A stretch of DNA of 64,000 nt, taken from contig NZ_CP019728.1 of assembly GCF_002005405.1 (NCBI RefSeq), positions 1,612,001-1,676,000 of the forward strand, read 5' to 3'. This DNA comes from Jeotgalibaca dankookensis. Lineage in GTDB: Bacteria > Bacillota > Bacilli > Lactobacillales > Aerococcaceae. A program made the translations under genes and the position numbers. Within the stretch, counting starts at the first letter, position 1. Every line of letters begins with the position of its first letter. The notes under the pieces are model-generated. The model saw only the letters and a program-made list of their open reading frames with translations. It was not told where the DNA came from and ran no database searches. This document shows positions 43,860 through 53,521 of this stretch, piece by piece.

Positions 43860-46547
43860 TTACTCCTCCTCACTAATTCCAACTGTCCGAATTTCATATG
43901 GTTTTAATGTATCTTCTACTTGACCTACTTCTTCTTCAAGTAGATTTAGAAGTGATAATTTTTCTTGATTATTTTTCTTAATGACAAGATCTGTTTCTTG
44001 ATCTGCTAAATTATAACCCCTCAAGACGAGTTTATTATCATGACGACGTCGTTTTAATGCCGTTACAGCAAAATGTTTGCCATCTATAGTTATATACTGT
44101 TTATTAGCGGGTAATGTTCCAGTATGTAGAGCAGTCTGCTGAGCGACGAAAGGCACTTGCCAAGCATGGGCATTTTGGTAAGTTTTGTAGCGGGTAGCGG
44201 GTTGTCCATGAATTTCTAGAGCATAATGAAAAATCTGATGCCCTTTACATTGCGCTTCTGGTGTTGCGAAATATCCCCAATCTCCTAACTCTCCTACTGA
44301 CCGTAACAGCGTTATAGCGATGGTTTGGTTAAATATTTCATATTCATTTAATCCAAAATTAGCGAGCGTTAGCCCATACTCTTGCGAATGCAAGTTGACA
44401 AAGGCATGTTGGTGTTGAGGATTGGCTGGATTGAGCCAGTGTCTTGAAACCTTATTGCGGCGTTTTACCACTTCGTATATACTATCTGCTTCATGTTCTT
44501 CGGCATCAATGTCAGTAGGAAATAATACTCGTAACCGATGATCTTCAGCTTGATTATCTATATGCGTTTCAAATTCAACATGTCCACTAACCGCATCCAG
44601 ACTAATAATCGTTTTTATTGTAAATGGAATCAGTTCTTCAGCTCGTTGTGCTTCTCGATAACGAAAATCAACGACTGCTTGTTGCTCCTTAGCCAAACGA
44701 TTATCGGCTGATTTTGGAACTTTCATGAAATGGGTTAACTGGACTTTTCCTAATAGTTCAGAATTCTCAATTACTTCTACTTTAAATGGAAAATGTGTTG
44801 AAAGAAGTGCTTGGTCCCCTTTAGGCTGTTTAAAAATATACTCATTTCCTATATCGCCTACATCTTCAAAAACGAGAAGATTCGCTACTTTTTTATTACT
44901 TGCTTTAGAAGTAACTGTAAGTGTCCCATTTTCAGCAATTTCTAACTTGACATGCTTATTTTCCAATAGATTTCCTTGGTTACTCACAATCGGAGCTTCT
45001 TTACGCCCAACTTTTGCTTTACCCTTGATAAGTGCGTAGGTTTCCCAAGAAAAGGCGGCCATATTTTCAACCTCTAGCGTAACACTGACATAGCGTTGCA
45101 TATAAGGAATTCGAAACCGTTCTTTAGGAAGGTCATAACCAAACCGTACATTTTCTTCAGTTACAGTTGCTGGATGCTCTTTTCCATTAGCATCTATCAC
45201 TTTATAATCAAATGCGGGTTTTTCTTCTAGTTCTTGGTAAAGTTTAGCTGGGTAGCCTTCTGCAAAGGTTTTCCTTTCTAACTCGATATCCAATGTGATT
45301 GTTCCTGACTTATGCGTTCCTGTTGTATTGAAAACGACAAATGGTTTAGCCTGTTCTGGAAACTCACTCGTATCAATGTTGTCAGTAATAGTCATAAGTG
45401 CGTCGTCTGCTAAATACTTGCCAACCTCGTGAGCTTTTTCGAAACGCGGAATCATTTCTCGGTGGACTTCATCAATAGAACACCCACAAATACTGTCATG
45501 AGGATGGTTCTGCATCAAGGTTTTCCATGCATAGTCTAATTGGTCGTGTGGATATTCTCCCGTCAGCTCTTGGGCTATAGCCGCAAGTGGTTCTGTTATA
45601 TTTTCCAGTTGACGAGAAACACGGGTATTCCATTGTTTTAAGTAAACGCGCGTTGAAGCGGTATTTGCTAGAGTAAACCAACCATCTGTTTCTTGACTTT
45701 TTAGTTCCCCGTAAACCGTCCCTAAACTTTCCGGTAATTCCTTCTGAACGGAATCTAAATAATCTGTAAAGTTCGAATGGATAAATTCGTATTCTGGAAA
45801 AAGTTCATTCGCTAAACGAATCCCTTTACTGATATCTTTTTGAACGGGTTGGTGATCAACTCCATTCATCATTAAATAATGATCCGTAGCGGCAAACTTT
45901 TCTACATCCAAAAGTTTCTGTGTCCAAAATTCTTTAGCCGCTTCTACTTGAGTTGGAATCTCATTCCCATTGCTATACCAATTAGCAAAAAGCAATCCAA
46001 AAATTTTACTCTTATCAGGACCTTCCCAAAACATTTCTGAATAATGGGAACTATAATGGTTATCTTCAAGAACTTCGTTGTCAAATCCTACTGGTTTAAC
46101 TCCTCGACCAAAAGCTGCAGTGTCAAGGTTTGATTGTAGCATCATTTGCGGAGTCTGTCCCATATTGCCAAATGTATCCGGGAAGTAGCCCAGCATAACG
46201 GGATCTCCCCACTTCTTGCTTTCTGCCATTCCAATTAGAATATTACGCGTATTGGACTCAGAACTAACTAAAAAGGCATCTTGGAGGATGTAGAAAGGAC
46301 CAATTCTTAATTTTCCATTTGCAATCGCCTCTTTAACAGCTTCTCTTCGCTCTGGTCGCACTTCTAGATAGTCATCTAAAATAATCGTTTGCCCATCTAA
46401 ATGGAAACTATTAAATTCTGGATCTTTCTCTATTAATTCTAAGAGATCATCCATTAATAAGATCAAACGCATATGATGCTGTTCGTATGCCATGTACCAT
46501 TCCCTGTCCCAGTGACTATGGGAAATGATGTGTACTTTTTTCTTCAA
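43860..46547 (-). CDS. Family 38 alpha-mannosidase
   Basis: 895 residues, TTG start after GAGGGGG. Zinc-site HSHWDREW at the N-terminus, nucleophile Asp in GYFPDTFGNMGQTPQM (~120), and the second zinc/His site NHPHDSICGCSIDEVH (~350) are all present, followed by the long beta-rich GH38 C-terminal domains. It removes alpha-mannose (in streptococci chiefly alpha-1,3) from N-glycan cores in the cytoplasm. Second gene of the GH125-GH38-ROK operon; no signal peptide. Confidence 0.95.
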   Translation of the reverse strand: MKKKVHIISHSHWDREWYMAYEQHHMRLILLMDDLLELIEKDPEFNSFHLDGQTIILDDYLEVRPERREAVKEAIANGKLRIGPFYILQDAFLVSSESNTRNILIGMAESKKWGDPVMLGYFPDTFGNMGQTPQMMLQSNLDTAAFGRGVKPVGFDNEVLEDNHYSSHYSEMFWEGPDKSKIFGLLFANWYSNGNEIPTQVEAAKEFWTQKLLDVEKFAATDHYLMMNGVDHQPVQKDISKGIRLANELFPEYEFIHSNFTDYLDSVQKELPESLGTVYGELKSQETDGWFTLANTASTRVYLKQWNTRVSRQLENITEPLAAIAQELTGEYPHDQLDYAWKTLMQNHPHDSICGCSIDEVHREMIPRFEKAHEVGKYLADDALMTITDNIDTSEFPEQAKPFVVFNTTGTHKSGTITLDIELERKTFAEGYPAKLYQELEEKPAFDYKVIDANGKEHPATVTEENVRFGYDLPKERFRIPYMQRYVSVTLEVENMAAFSWETYALIKGKAKVGRKEAPIVSNQGNLLENKHVKLEIAENGTLTVTSKASNKKVANLLVFEDVGDIGNEYIFKQPKGDQALLSTHFPFKVEVIENSELLGKVQLTHFMKVPKSADNRLAKEQQAVVDFRYREAQRAEELIPFTIKTIISLDAVSGHVEFETHIDNQAEDHRLRVLFPTDIDAEEHEADSIYEVVKRRNKVSRHWLNPANPQHQHAFVNLHSQEYGLTLANFGLNEYEIFNQTIAITLLRSVGELGDWGYFATPEAQCKGHQIFHYALEIHGQPATRYKTYQNAHAWQVPFVAQQTALHTGTLPANKQYITIDGKHFAVTALKRRRHDNKLVLRGYNLADQETDLVIKKNNQEKLSLLNLLEEEVGQVEDTLKPYEIRTVGISEEE

Positions 46548-46563
46548 ACTGTTTTCCCCCTCT

Positions 46564-47853
46564 TTATTTTTCTACACGAACATCGAAATAGTCCATAACT
46601 AATTCACAAAACATCATATTTGCCCAAGAAAACCATTCGCGTGTATAGTTGTTGGGATTATCCACATCAAAACCTTCATGCATCAAGTGTGTTCCCGCAT
46701 CATTTTCAACTAGCAAGTTAAGAATGCGCTCTTTTTCAGATTTTTTATCCGTTGTCATTCCTTCCATTGCAAGTGCAATAGGCCACACATAATTCTCTGG
46801 TGTATGTGAAGAACCAATTCCTTTAGCGTATTTGCCTTCGTAATAGTAAGGATTTTCTTTGCTTAATAAGGTGTTTCTAGTTCTTAAATAGCGTTCATCA
46901 TGAATGGTTCCATAACCTAAATACGGCGCAGAAATTAAATTAGGAACATTGCTGTCATCCATTAAAGAAGCATTACCTCTTCCATCTACTTCATAAGCAT
47001 AAACATCTTCGCCAGCTTCGTTTGTCGTACGTCCATATTTTTCAATTCCCGCTTCGATCTCATTTTTTAGTTTTCTGGCATCTGCTACAATTATTTGCTC
47101 ATCAAACACCTTACTAAAAATTTCTTCTATATAACCAAGTATAACTACTGCAAACATATTAGATGGAACAAGGTAGCCATACTTACAGGCATCATCGCTG
47201 GGACGAAAACCTGACCAAGTCATACCAGTAGGAACTACTTCTGCTCCTCTTCCTTCATTAATCAATGTATCTTCAGGTCGATTAGTATCTCTCATAAAGG
47301 TATAAGGCGATTGGTTATGATCTTGTTCAACTTGGAATACGTCCAGTATTTTTTTTACGCCCGCGATAAAATCTTGGTTGAAGTGATCACGCCGTCCCGT
47401 ATTCTTGTATAAGAGGTAAGCGAGTTGGACAGGGTAGCATAAGGAGTCAATTTCATATTTACGTTCCCAAATCCAATCATTCATTTTTGTATCATCAGTT
47501 TGGTGGCCTGCTCCATTCGGCGTTTCGTTAAAAGCGTTGGCATACGGATCAATATTGATATAAAAGAACTGTTTCTTTACCAGTCCCGCAATCATATCTG
47601 CTAAATCTTCGTCTTCTTTCGCAATAACTAAGTAAGGCCGCACTTGCGCAGTGGAATCTCGTAACCACATAGCTGGGATATCTCCTGTCAACATAAATGT
47701 TGTCCCATCTTCTCGCCGTTTGACAGTCGTTAAAAGTGTATTCGCAAAAGCGGCATTAAAATTCTCTGCCCATCCTTTATGCGTTTCGCCACATTTTTGC
47801 GTTATTTTTTCCATAAACTTGCTTACTGAATTTGGTATGTTTTTATAAGCCAT
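46564..47853 (-). CDS. Family 125 exo-alpha-1,6-mannosidase
   Basis: 429 residues from ATG 47853 (GAGGTGA). GH125 motifs: PAMWLRDSTAQVRPYL (~64-79), NAFNETPNGAGHQTDD (~105-120) and the KYEIDSLCYPVQLAYLL region, and the C-terminal HEGFDVDNPNNYTREWFSWANMMF (in parts). The family cleaves alpha-1,6-mannose linkages of N-glycans with inversion. First gene of its operon, behind a consensus promoter overlapped by a cre-like box, and divergent from the GntR-GH92 pair. Confidence 0.95.
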   Translation of the reverse strand: MAYKNIPNSVSKFMEKITQKCGETHKGWAENFNAAFANTLLTTVKRREDGTTFMLTGDIPAMWLRDSTAQVRPYLVIAKEDEDLADMIAGLVKKQFFYINIDPYANAFNETPNGAGHQTDDTKMNDWIWERKYEIDSLCYPVQLAYLLYKNTGRRDHFNQDFIAGVKKILDVFQVEQDHNQSPYTFMRDTNRPEDTLINEGRGAEVVPTGMTWSGFRPSDDACKYGYLVPSNMFAVVILGYIEEIFSKVFDEQIIVADARKLKNEIEAGIEKYGRTTNEAGEDVYAYEVDGRGNASLMDDSNVPNLISAPYLGYGTIHDERYLRTRNTLLSKENPYYYEGKYAKGIGSSHTPENYVWPIALAMEGMTTDKKSEKERILNLLVENDAGTHLMHEGFDVDNPNNYTREWFSWANMMFCELVMDYFDVRVEK

Positions 47854-47891
47854 TTCGGTCACCTCATAATATTTAATATATCCTATGGGTT

Positions 47892-47929
47892 ATTATAGCG
47901 ATTATGAGTCTGTTTGTCCACGCTTACAT
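47892..47929 (-). promoter_or_regulatory. Promoter of the mannosidase operon with overlapping cre-like box
   Basis: Minus strand TGGACA (47915-47920), 17-base spacer, TATAAT (47892-47897). ATGTAAGCGTGGACA (47915-47929) matches cre with one mismatch and covers the -35 exactly. The S. pneumoniae equivalent is reported to be under CcpA. Confidence 0.65.
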
Positions 47930-47961
47930 TTATAAAAAAGATATTTATTTTAAGGTAATTA

Positions 47962-47988
47962 TGGTAAAATGGCTCTAATGATATACCA
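47962..47988 (+). promoter_or_regulatory. Extended -10 and candidate GntR operator
   Basis: TGGTAAAAT (47962-47970) is an extended -10 for the GntR-GH92 genes. TGGTA (47962-47966) and TACCA (47984-47988) form an interrupted palindrome over it, a possible autorepression site. Confidence 0.35.
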
Positions 47989-48004
47989 ACAAGGAGGTGT
48001 TAAA

Positions 48005-49042
48005 ATGACTCTACCACTTTATCGTAAAATTTATCAAGATCTAGAGCGCGCTATTCAATCGGGTTCCTTTTCTTCCGGCAGCCAACTCCCCACAGAAAAG
48101 GAATTAGCCGATACTTATCAAGTCAGTCGTATTACATCAAAACGAGCTTTAAATGAACTGGAAACTTCTGGTTATATTTATCGTGTTCGCGGAAAAGGAA
48201 GTTTTGTGAAAGATGATTTACCAAGTCCAATGCATCAAACAAATCGTATCTTATTCCTGCTGCCATTTATGAAGGACTTATCCCTGGGTAATTTTACGGA
48301 AGGGTTGTCCCCTATCATGCAAGCGAATAACTTAGACGTCTTAATGACTACAATGGCATACTTAAACCATAAAAATGCCGAAGAAATTATTCAAGAATTT
48401 GACGGGCTTATTTATTACGTTCAATATCCCGAAAGTCATTTGGATCTTTTCGCAGCGTTAGCTTTTAAAAAATTTCCCGTTATTTTATTAGATAAAAAAA
48501 TTTATGATCTACCCTTCCCGACTATTATGTCTGAAAACACGGGTGGCGGTTTTTCAGCTACCAACTATCTAATCCAAGACGGTCATCATCGTATTGCTTA
48601 TTTGTTTGGACAGGAATCACTTCCACAATCCGTAAGGCAACGTTACCTAGGCTACATTCAAGCGATTAAAGAGGCGGGGCTGGATTTTCTGACAACTATT
48701 GAGGATAAAAAAAATATCCAAACGCACCTGATTGATTATGTAAAGGAAAATAGTATTACGGCACTTGTTTGTGAAAATGATTTAACAGCAATTCATGCCA
48801 TGAAACTCTTAAAAGAAGCGGGCTTTCTCATTCCAGAAGATATTTCAATTGTTGGTTTTGATAACATTCAAGCTGCTAGTCTTGTTGAACCACCTTTAAC
48901 AACAGTGGCACAAAACTTTAAACGTTTAGGTCAAATAGCTGGTCAGTATTTGGTTGACTCGATGAGGGATAACCAACTGTTAGACGATAAAAAAATTCCA
49001 GTAGCACTTATTAAGCGACAATCAACGAAGGAGTTAAAGTAA
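48005..49042 (+). CDS. GntR-type regulator with LacI-like sugar-binding domain
   Basis: 345 residues from ATG 48005 (AAGGAGGTG; the frame upstream to 47969 is not coding). The winged HTH (LPLYRKIYQDLERAIQSG, LPTEKELADTYQVSRITSKRAL, about 3-65) is fused to a LacI/PurR-type periplasmic-binding fold (~80-345; IVGFDNIQAASLVEPPLTTV), as in AraR. It should bind a sugar released by the locus and control the divergent mannosidase genes and GH92. Stop and the GH92 start overlap (TAATG). Confidence 0.92.
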   Translation: MTLPLYRKIYQDLERAIQSGSFSSGSQLPTEKELADTYQVSRITSKRALNELETSGYIYRVRGKGSFVKDDLPSPMHQTNRILFLLPFMKDLSLGNFTEGLSPIMQANNLDVLMTTMAYLNHKNAEEIIQEFDGLIYYVQYPESHLDLFAALAFKKFPVILLDKKIYDLPFPTIMSENTGGGFSATNYLIQDGHHRIAYLFGQESLPQSVRQRYLGYIQAIKEAGLDFLTTIEDKKNIQTHLIDYVKENSITALVCENDLTAIHAMKLLKEAGFLIPEDISIVGFDNIQAASLVEPPLTTVAQNFKRLGQIAGQYLVDSMRDNQLLDDKKIPVALIKRQSTKELK

Positions 49043-51201
49043 TGGAAATTCAAGAAATAGATACTAGGCATGCAACGGCTAACCAATATAGTTTTTCAAA
49101 TGGAAATTGTCTCCCTTATACAGGTGTCCCTTTTGGGATGAATTACTTTGCCGTGCAAACGACTAATCAAAAAGGAAATTGGTGGTTCCACCCTGAAGAT
49201 CATACTTTTCAGGGATACCGACTCACCCATCAACCAAGTCCCTGGATGGGTGATTTTAGCCATTTGCTCCTAACACCGGTCAGCGGCGACCTAGAGAATC
49301 TGAGCCTTTTCCATATTCAGAGTTTTTATCAACCGGAAGCAAGTATATTTTCACCTATTCGAATGAAAATTGAACAATTACGCTATCAAATCGTTTCCAC
49401 ACTTATTCCTAGTATGTATGGGGGCATTTTAACGATTAACTATCAACAAGAAAAAAATGGATTCGTTCTAACGTTACCGGGTTCTTATTCAATTAAACAA
49501 ATCGACCGTCATTCACTCGCTTGCCAAGTCGTTAACTTCTCAGGGTGCGAAGACGATAATTTTACTTTTTATTTTGTTATGCACTTTGAAGAAGAAATGT
49601 TATCCACTATTGAACCCCATAGTGGTAGAGATGGTACCTTGTTTTTATCTTTTGGCAAAATAAAAAAACAAACCATTCGCTTTGGAACTTCTTTTATTAG
49701 CGAAGAACAAGCCTTTTTAAATTTAAATCGCGAAATAGAATTGAGTGCTCATATGTATTTAGAAAAAAGTAGACAAGAATGGCAGGAATACTTTGACCTT
49801 ATACAAGTCACACACTCTGATTTCAAGCATACGCAAACCTTTTATCACAATTTGTACCGGCTCTTCCTTTTTCCACAAACTTTTTATGAAATAAATAGAG
49901 AAGGTCAAAAAATTCATTACGATACTTCCAGTAAAAAAGTTAAATTGGGCAGTCTTTATACAAACAATGGCTTTTGGGATACTTACAAGACCGTTTACCC
50001 CCTCTTTTCATTGATTGCGCAGGAAAAATATGTTGACATGCTCGAAGGCTTTTTGAATAGTTATGAAAATTCAGGTTTTTTACCGAAATGGCTATCACCT
50101 GATGAACGCGGGTTAATGCCAGGCACACTGATTGATGCAGTGATTGCTGATGCAGCAGTAAAAGGAATTGGCAGTGACTTGATGGAACGTTTCCTCATAG
50201 CAATGAAAAAAGCCGCTACTGTTCAGAGCGACAAATCTCACTATGGCCGACAAGGAACCCTCGATTACTTAGAGCATGGCTATGTGCCTTCCGAGCGCCA
50301 TGAATCGGTTAATCATACTCTAGACTATGCTTACAGTGATTTTTGTATTAGTCGCGTTGCAGAAACACTAAATAAAGAAGCGGATAAGCTTTTTTACCAA
50401 AAGCAAGCACTCAATTATAAAAATATTTTTGATTCGGAAACTGGTTTTATGCGGGCTAAAGATAAAGATGGCAACTTTCGCGGTAACTTCTTAAATACCC
50501 GCTGGGGGCAGGACTATGCAGAAGGCAGCTCTTGGCAAAGTAGCTTTGCTGTTTACCAAGATTTTGCTGGTCTCATTAACGAATATGATTCTCAAGATTG
50601 CTTTCAAGAGAAGCTGATTGAATTATGTAACCAAAAACCTGCCTTTAATGTAGATGGTTATGGATTTGAGATACATGAAATGAGCGAAATGGCCGCCATT
50701 GAGTTTGGTCAGCTCGCTATATCGAATCAACCAAGTTTTCACTACCCATTCTTATTTAGCTATATCGGAAAGCCTGAAATGGGGCAGCCTCTATTAAAAC
50801 AGCTAATGACTCAAACCTTTGATGCTTCTTCAAAAGGTTATCCTGGTGACGAGGATAACGGTAGTATGGCTGGCTGGTATATTTTTAATAGTTTAGGCTT
50901 TTATCCGGTTACACCAGGCTCAGGAGAATATGTCATTGGTATGCCTTTAGTTAGAAGTGCAGTACTCAAGTTATCTAGCAGGAAAGAATTACGGATATCC
51001 ACAACTCCTAATCTTCCTCAGCAACAATTTATTCACCACATACAATATAATGCAAAGCCGCATGAAGCACTTTATTTTAAACACGAGGATTTAATGCAAG
51101 GTGGTGAAATTTTTTATCATTTAGGAGTTGTCTCTAACCCCAAAAAAATAAAGCCAGAACATCTTCCTTTTTCTTTATCAAACAGCTTTAACGCTTCTTA
51201 A
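49042..51201 (+). CDS. Family 92 alpha-1,2-mannosidase
   Basis: 719 residues. GH92 hallmarks: PSPWMGDFSHL (~66-76), NNGFWDTYKTVYPLF (~308-322), NQPSFHYPFLFSYIGKP (~560) and GYPGDEDNGSMAGWYIFNSL with the catalytic acidic residues (~597-616). Calcium-dependent exo-alpha-mannosidase that trims alpha-1,2-mannose from high-mannose glycans. No signal peptide; translationally coupled to the GntR-type regulator. With GH38 and GH125 it completes a set able to remove all mannose linkages of N-glycan antennae. Confidence 0.95.
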   Translation: MEIQEIDTRHATANQYSFSNGNCLPYTGVPFGMNYFAVQTTNQKGNWWFHPEDHTFQGYRLTHQPSPWMGDFSHLLLTPVSGDLENLSLFHIQSFYQPEASIFSPIRMKIEQLRYQIVSTLIPSMYGGILTINYQQEKNGFVLTLPGSYSIKQIDRHSLACQVVNFSGCEDDNFTFYFVMHFEEEMLSTIEPHSGRDGTLFLSFGKIKKQTIRFGTSFISEEQAFLNLNREIELSAHMYLEKSRQEWQEYFDLIQVTHSDFKHTQTFYHNLYRLFLFPQTFYEINREGQKIHYDTSSKKVKLGSLYTNNGFWDTYKTVYPLFSLIAQEKYVDMLEGFLNSYENSGFLPKWLSPDERGLMPGTLIDAVIADAAVKGIGSDLMERFLIAMKKAATVQSDKSHYGRQGTLDYLEHGYVPSERHESVNHTLDYAYSDFCISRVAETLNKEADKLFYQKQALNYKNIFDSETGFMRAKDKDGNFRGNFLNTRWGQDYAEGSSWQSSFAVYQDFAGLINEYDSQDCFQEKLIELCNQKPAFNVDGYGFEIHEMSEMAAIEFGQLAISNQPSFHYPFLFSYIGKPEMGQPLLKQLMTQTFDASSKGYPGDEDNGSMAGWYIFNSLGFYPVTPGSGEYVIGMPLVRSAVLKLSSRKELRISTTPNLPQQQFIHHIQYNAKPHEALYFKHEDLMQGGEIFYHLGVVSNPKKIKPEHLPFSLSNSFNAS

Positions 51202-51209
51202 GACTATCA

Positions 51210-51253
51210 AATAAAAGCTATCCTGATTAAAATAATCAGGATAGCTTTTTATT
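51210..51253. terminator. Bidirectional terminator between GH92 and PAP2 genes
   Basis: About 18-bp stem AATAAAAgCTATCCTGATT-type with T-runs both ways. Confidence 0.9.
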
Positions 51254-51778
51254 TTGCGAATATTGATAAGCCCAGGAAACAAAAAAACCACATGAAAGAC
51301 CTAATAAGATCCCCCCCAAAATATCTGTTGGATAGTGCATAAATAAATAAAGTCGTGAAAAGGTTACTAAGATAGCTAACGGCCATATAAAGACTCGTAG
51401 TCGTGGTAAAAAACGGGAAACAACATAGGCAACGGCAAAAGAGCTACTCGTATGCCCCGATGGAAAGGAATAAGGCGTTGACTGATCGACTAATAGATGG
51501 ATTGAAGGGAAATGAGCATAAGGTCTAGGTCGTTGAAAAATGTTTTTTAAAATAACTTCTCCTAGTATAGCGGTCAAAATCATCGCTCCAAAAATTAAAA
51601 AGCCAACTTTTCGTGTTTGTGGTCTAATTAAAAAGAGTAAACCGATTATAATCCATATAAAGCCGGCATCTCCTAATTTAGTAAATAAAATCATCAAATC
51701 AGAAAGCCAACGACTCATCCCATGTTCTTGAATAAAAAATAAAACATTTTGATCAAATTGTAAAATTGCCTCAAGCAT
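51236..51778 (-). CDS. PAP2-family membrane phosphatase
   Basis: 180 residues, five to six membrane segments. The acid phosphatase motifs KNIFQRPRP (~80-88), PSGHTSSSF (~106-114) and SRLYLFMHYPTD (~139-150) with catalytic His residues are intact. It removes phosphate from undecaprenyl pyrophosphate or lipid phosphates at the outer face of the membrane. ATG 51778 follows AAAGGATGAGG. Lies 17 bases before the CBS protein stop, perhaps in one operon with it. Confidence 0.9.
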   Translation of the reverse strand: MLEAILQFDQNVLFFIQEHGMSRWLSDLMILFTKLGDAGFIWIIIGLLFLIRPQTRKVGFLIFGAMILTAILGEVILKNIFQRPRPYAHFPSIHLLVDQSTPYSFPSGHTSSSFAVAYVVSRFLPRLRVFIWPLAILVTFSRLYLFMHYPTDILGGILLGLSCGFFVSWAYQYSQNKKLS

Positions 51779-51795
51779 AGCCTCATCCTTTTTTA

Positions 51796-52503
51796 TTATA
51801 ATTTACTTATAATCTCTGGCATATCCCAGGGCGTAATAATGCCGATAATATCTGCCTTTTTTGATATATTCCCCGCTGGTGTTATTAATACCACTACTTT
51901 TGAGTTACCCGTCCGATTAATTTTTGCCATCATTTGCTGTTCTACTTCGTAAAGAGGCATGTTACTTGAAACGATTATATAAGACGCCAACTCTTCATCT
52001 TTTTGAATAATATCTTTCACTCTTACATCTGTCAACTGAATGACTTTATCGCCTAGAACGCGAGCTAACCAGTGAGTGATTCCATTATCTGATAGCATCC
52101 CTTCAAAATGTTTATTATTAAAAACTGGAAACTGGGTGATATTATGTTTTTCCACTAAATCTAATACCTTTGTTAGCGAGTCGGTCACATCTAAGGTAAT
52201 AACTTCTTTTTTGAACATACTCACTTTTTCAGGGTTTTCGAGCTTCATTCGGACTAATTTAAGCTCTTGAATTAGTTCGGGAGAAGGTTGCGCAATTGCG
52301 TATGAATCTGCTTTACTTTCATGGACCAAAAGATTTCGCAATCGCCTTGCTAAATCAATGTGACTTTCATATTTTTTAACAACTGGATGCGTATTTTTTA
52401 GTTCATGCAAAAGAGAGTAGAACTCTCTACCTTTACCGGCCGCTTCTTGCATGGCATCGTGTAAGGAATTGAACTCTTTAATAAACAAATCAGAATTATT
52501 CAT
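51796..52503 (-). CDS. CBS-domain protein
   Basis: 235 residues. An N-terminal helical part (1-85, ARRLRNLLVHE) is followed by two CBS motifs (~100-155 and ~170-232; SLTKVLDLVEKHNITQFPVF and KKADIIGIITPWDM). CBS pairs bind adenine nucleotides and usually sense energy state. No catalytic domain is attached, and the partner cannot be told. It is followed by the PAP2 gene and preceded by a TPR-like pseudogene 17 bases away. Confidence 0.82.
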   Translation of the reverse strand: MNNSDLFIKEFNSLHDAMQEAAGKGREFYSLLHELKNTHPVVKKYESHIDLARRLRNLLVHESKADSYAIAQPSPELIQELKLVRMKLENPEKVSMFKKEVITLDVTDSLTKVLDLVEKHNITQFPVFNNKHFEGMLSDNGITHWLARVLGDKVIQLTDVRVKDIIQKDEELASYIIVSSNMPLYEVEQQMMAKINRTGNSKVVVLITPAGNISKKADIIGIITPWDMPEIISKL

Positions 52504-52519
52504 ATCTCCACTCCCTTCA

Positions 52520-52936
52520 TTACTTATCTCTTAGAATTCTTTTCCTAGCTCTTTCTAATTGGTTTTTTAACTCCATGATAAGAACATCTTGACTTGGATC
52601 GTTTTCCTTTGTTAGCATTTCAATTCCTTTTTTTAAGGTAGCGACTTCACTGAGTGTATCTTTTCGCTTCCGATAAATTATTGCTAAACATTCGATTCCT
52701 TCATATGTATAATAATAGTTTTGCATGGCTCTTAGTAAGTTGACTTCAGCTTCTTCAAAGTCACCTTGTTTGTACTGTAAGATTCCTTCGACTTCATATA
52801 AGTAGCCCAGACGTTGTTACAAAGTCTCATTGGGTTTTATTCGCAATGCTGTATCCTTTTTTTCTTTTGCAAGTGTAGCCGCTTGGTTAGACCCCTTTTT
52901 GTTTATGAGTCTTTTAAAAAAATTTAGTTTTCTCAT
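52520..52936 (-). pseudogene. TPR-like small protein with premature stop
   Basis: From ATG 52936 (AGAGGAGGC) the frame codes 39 residues (MRKLNFFKRLINKKG...), meets TAA at 52817-52819 and continues without change of frame to 52520 for a total of 138 codons. The region after the stop has a TPR-like helical pattern (EGILQYKQGDFEEAEVNLLRA, IECLAIIYRKRKD). A single base change (e.g. CAA or TTA to TAA) explains it. A restart at an ATG at 52726 is possible, giving a 68-residue piece. Confidence 0.7.
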
Positions 52937-53030
52937 AAAAAGAGCCTCCTCTAACTATTTTCTTATATCTATTCTAACCCAATATTGACCATAAACGAAA
53001 TAATAACCTATTTCTTTTATAATACAAAAA

Positions 53031-53060
53031 ACATAGCAAAAGGCTTCCCTTTCGCTATGT
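53031..53060 (-). terminator. Terminator of the zinc-ribbon protein gene
   Basis: ACATAGCAAAAGG / CCTTTCGCTATGT stem, overlapping the gene end, with six Ts on the minus strand. Confidence 0.75.
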
Positions 53061-53308
53061 TAAAAACCCGTAATTTTTAAAATTTTAGGGCTGATATATT
53101 CAATGTGTCCACATACTAAACATGAAAGAATGATAACTGGCGCGACTTTTTGATCTTCAGATATATTTTCTCCTTGGTACTCCCTAATTTCACTTAGAAA
53201 ATCATCCACATGAACCCATGCTTTTCCGCACTTTGGGCAGTTGGTGCTGGACCAGGTAGCGTTTAGTTTTTTGTGAATTTCTTGCTTTTGCTCGCTTGTT
53301 AACTCCAT
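53060..53308 (-). CDS. Small zinc-ribbon protein, function unknown
   Basis: 82 residues. CPKCG (~24-28) and CLVCG (~63-67) form a two-knuckle zinc ribbon separated by about 35 residues; the C-terminus ends IEYISPKILKITGF. ATG 53308 follows GGAAGTGCTGTC. I do not recognise the family, but similar small proteins occur in LAB genomes. Monocistronic with its own terminator. Confidence 0.75.
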   Translation of the reverse strand: MELTSEQKQEIHKKLNATWSSTNCPKCGKAWVHVDDFLSEIREYQGENISEDQKVAPVIILSCLVCGHIEYISPKILKITGF

Positions 53309-53479
53309 GACAGCACTTCCTTCACTCTATTTTTATCATAATATTGTTCATTACATTGGTTACTTTTTGTAATTAACCAATATTATACTCAAAACATCAA
53401 GGAAAAGATAGTTAGAAATTTCACAGAAAGAAGGCTGGATTATGAAGTCATCCTCAATAGGAATCCTATAGGTACAAAA

Positions 53480-53509
53480 AAGCCCAGAAATAAATTTTAT
53501 TCTGGGCTT
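53480..53509 (-). terminator. Terminator of the NADH oxidase gene
   Basis: AAGCCCAGAA / TTCTGGGCTT with six Ts on the minus strand, 13 bases past the stop. Confidence 0.85.
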
Positions 53510-53521
53510 GACTGTTATTTT

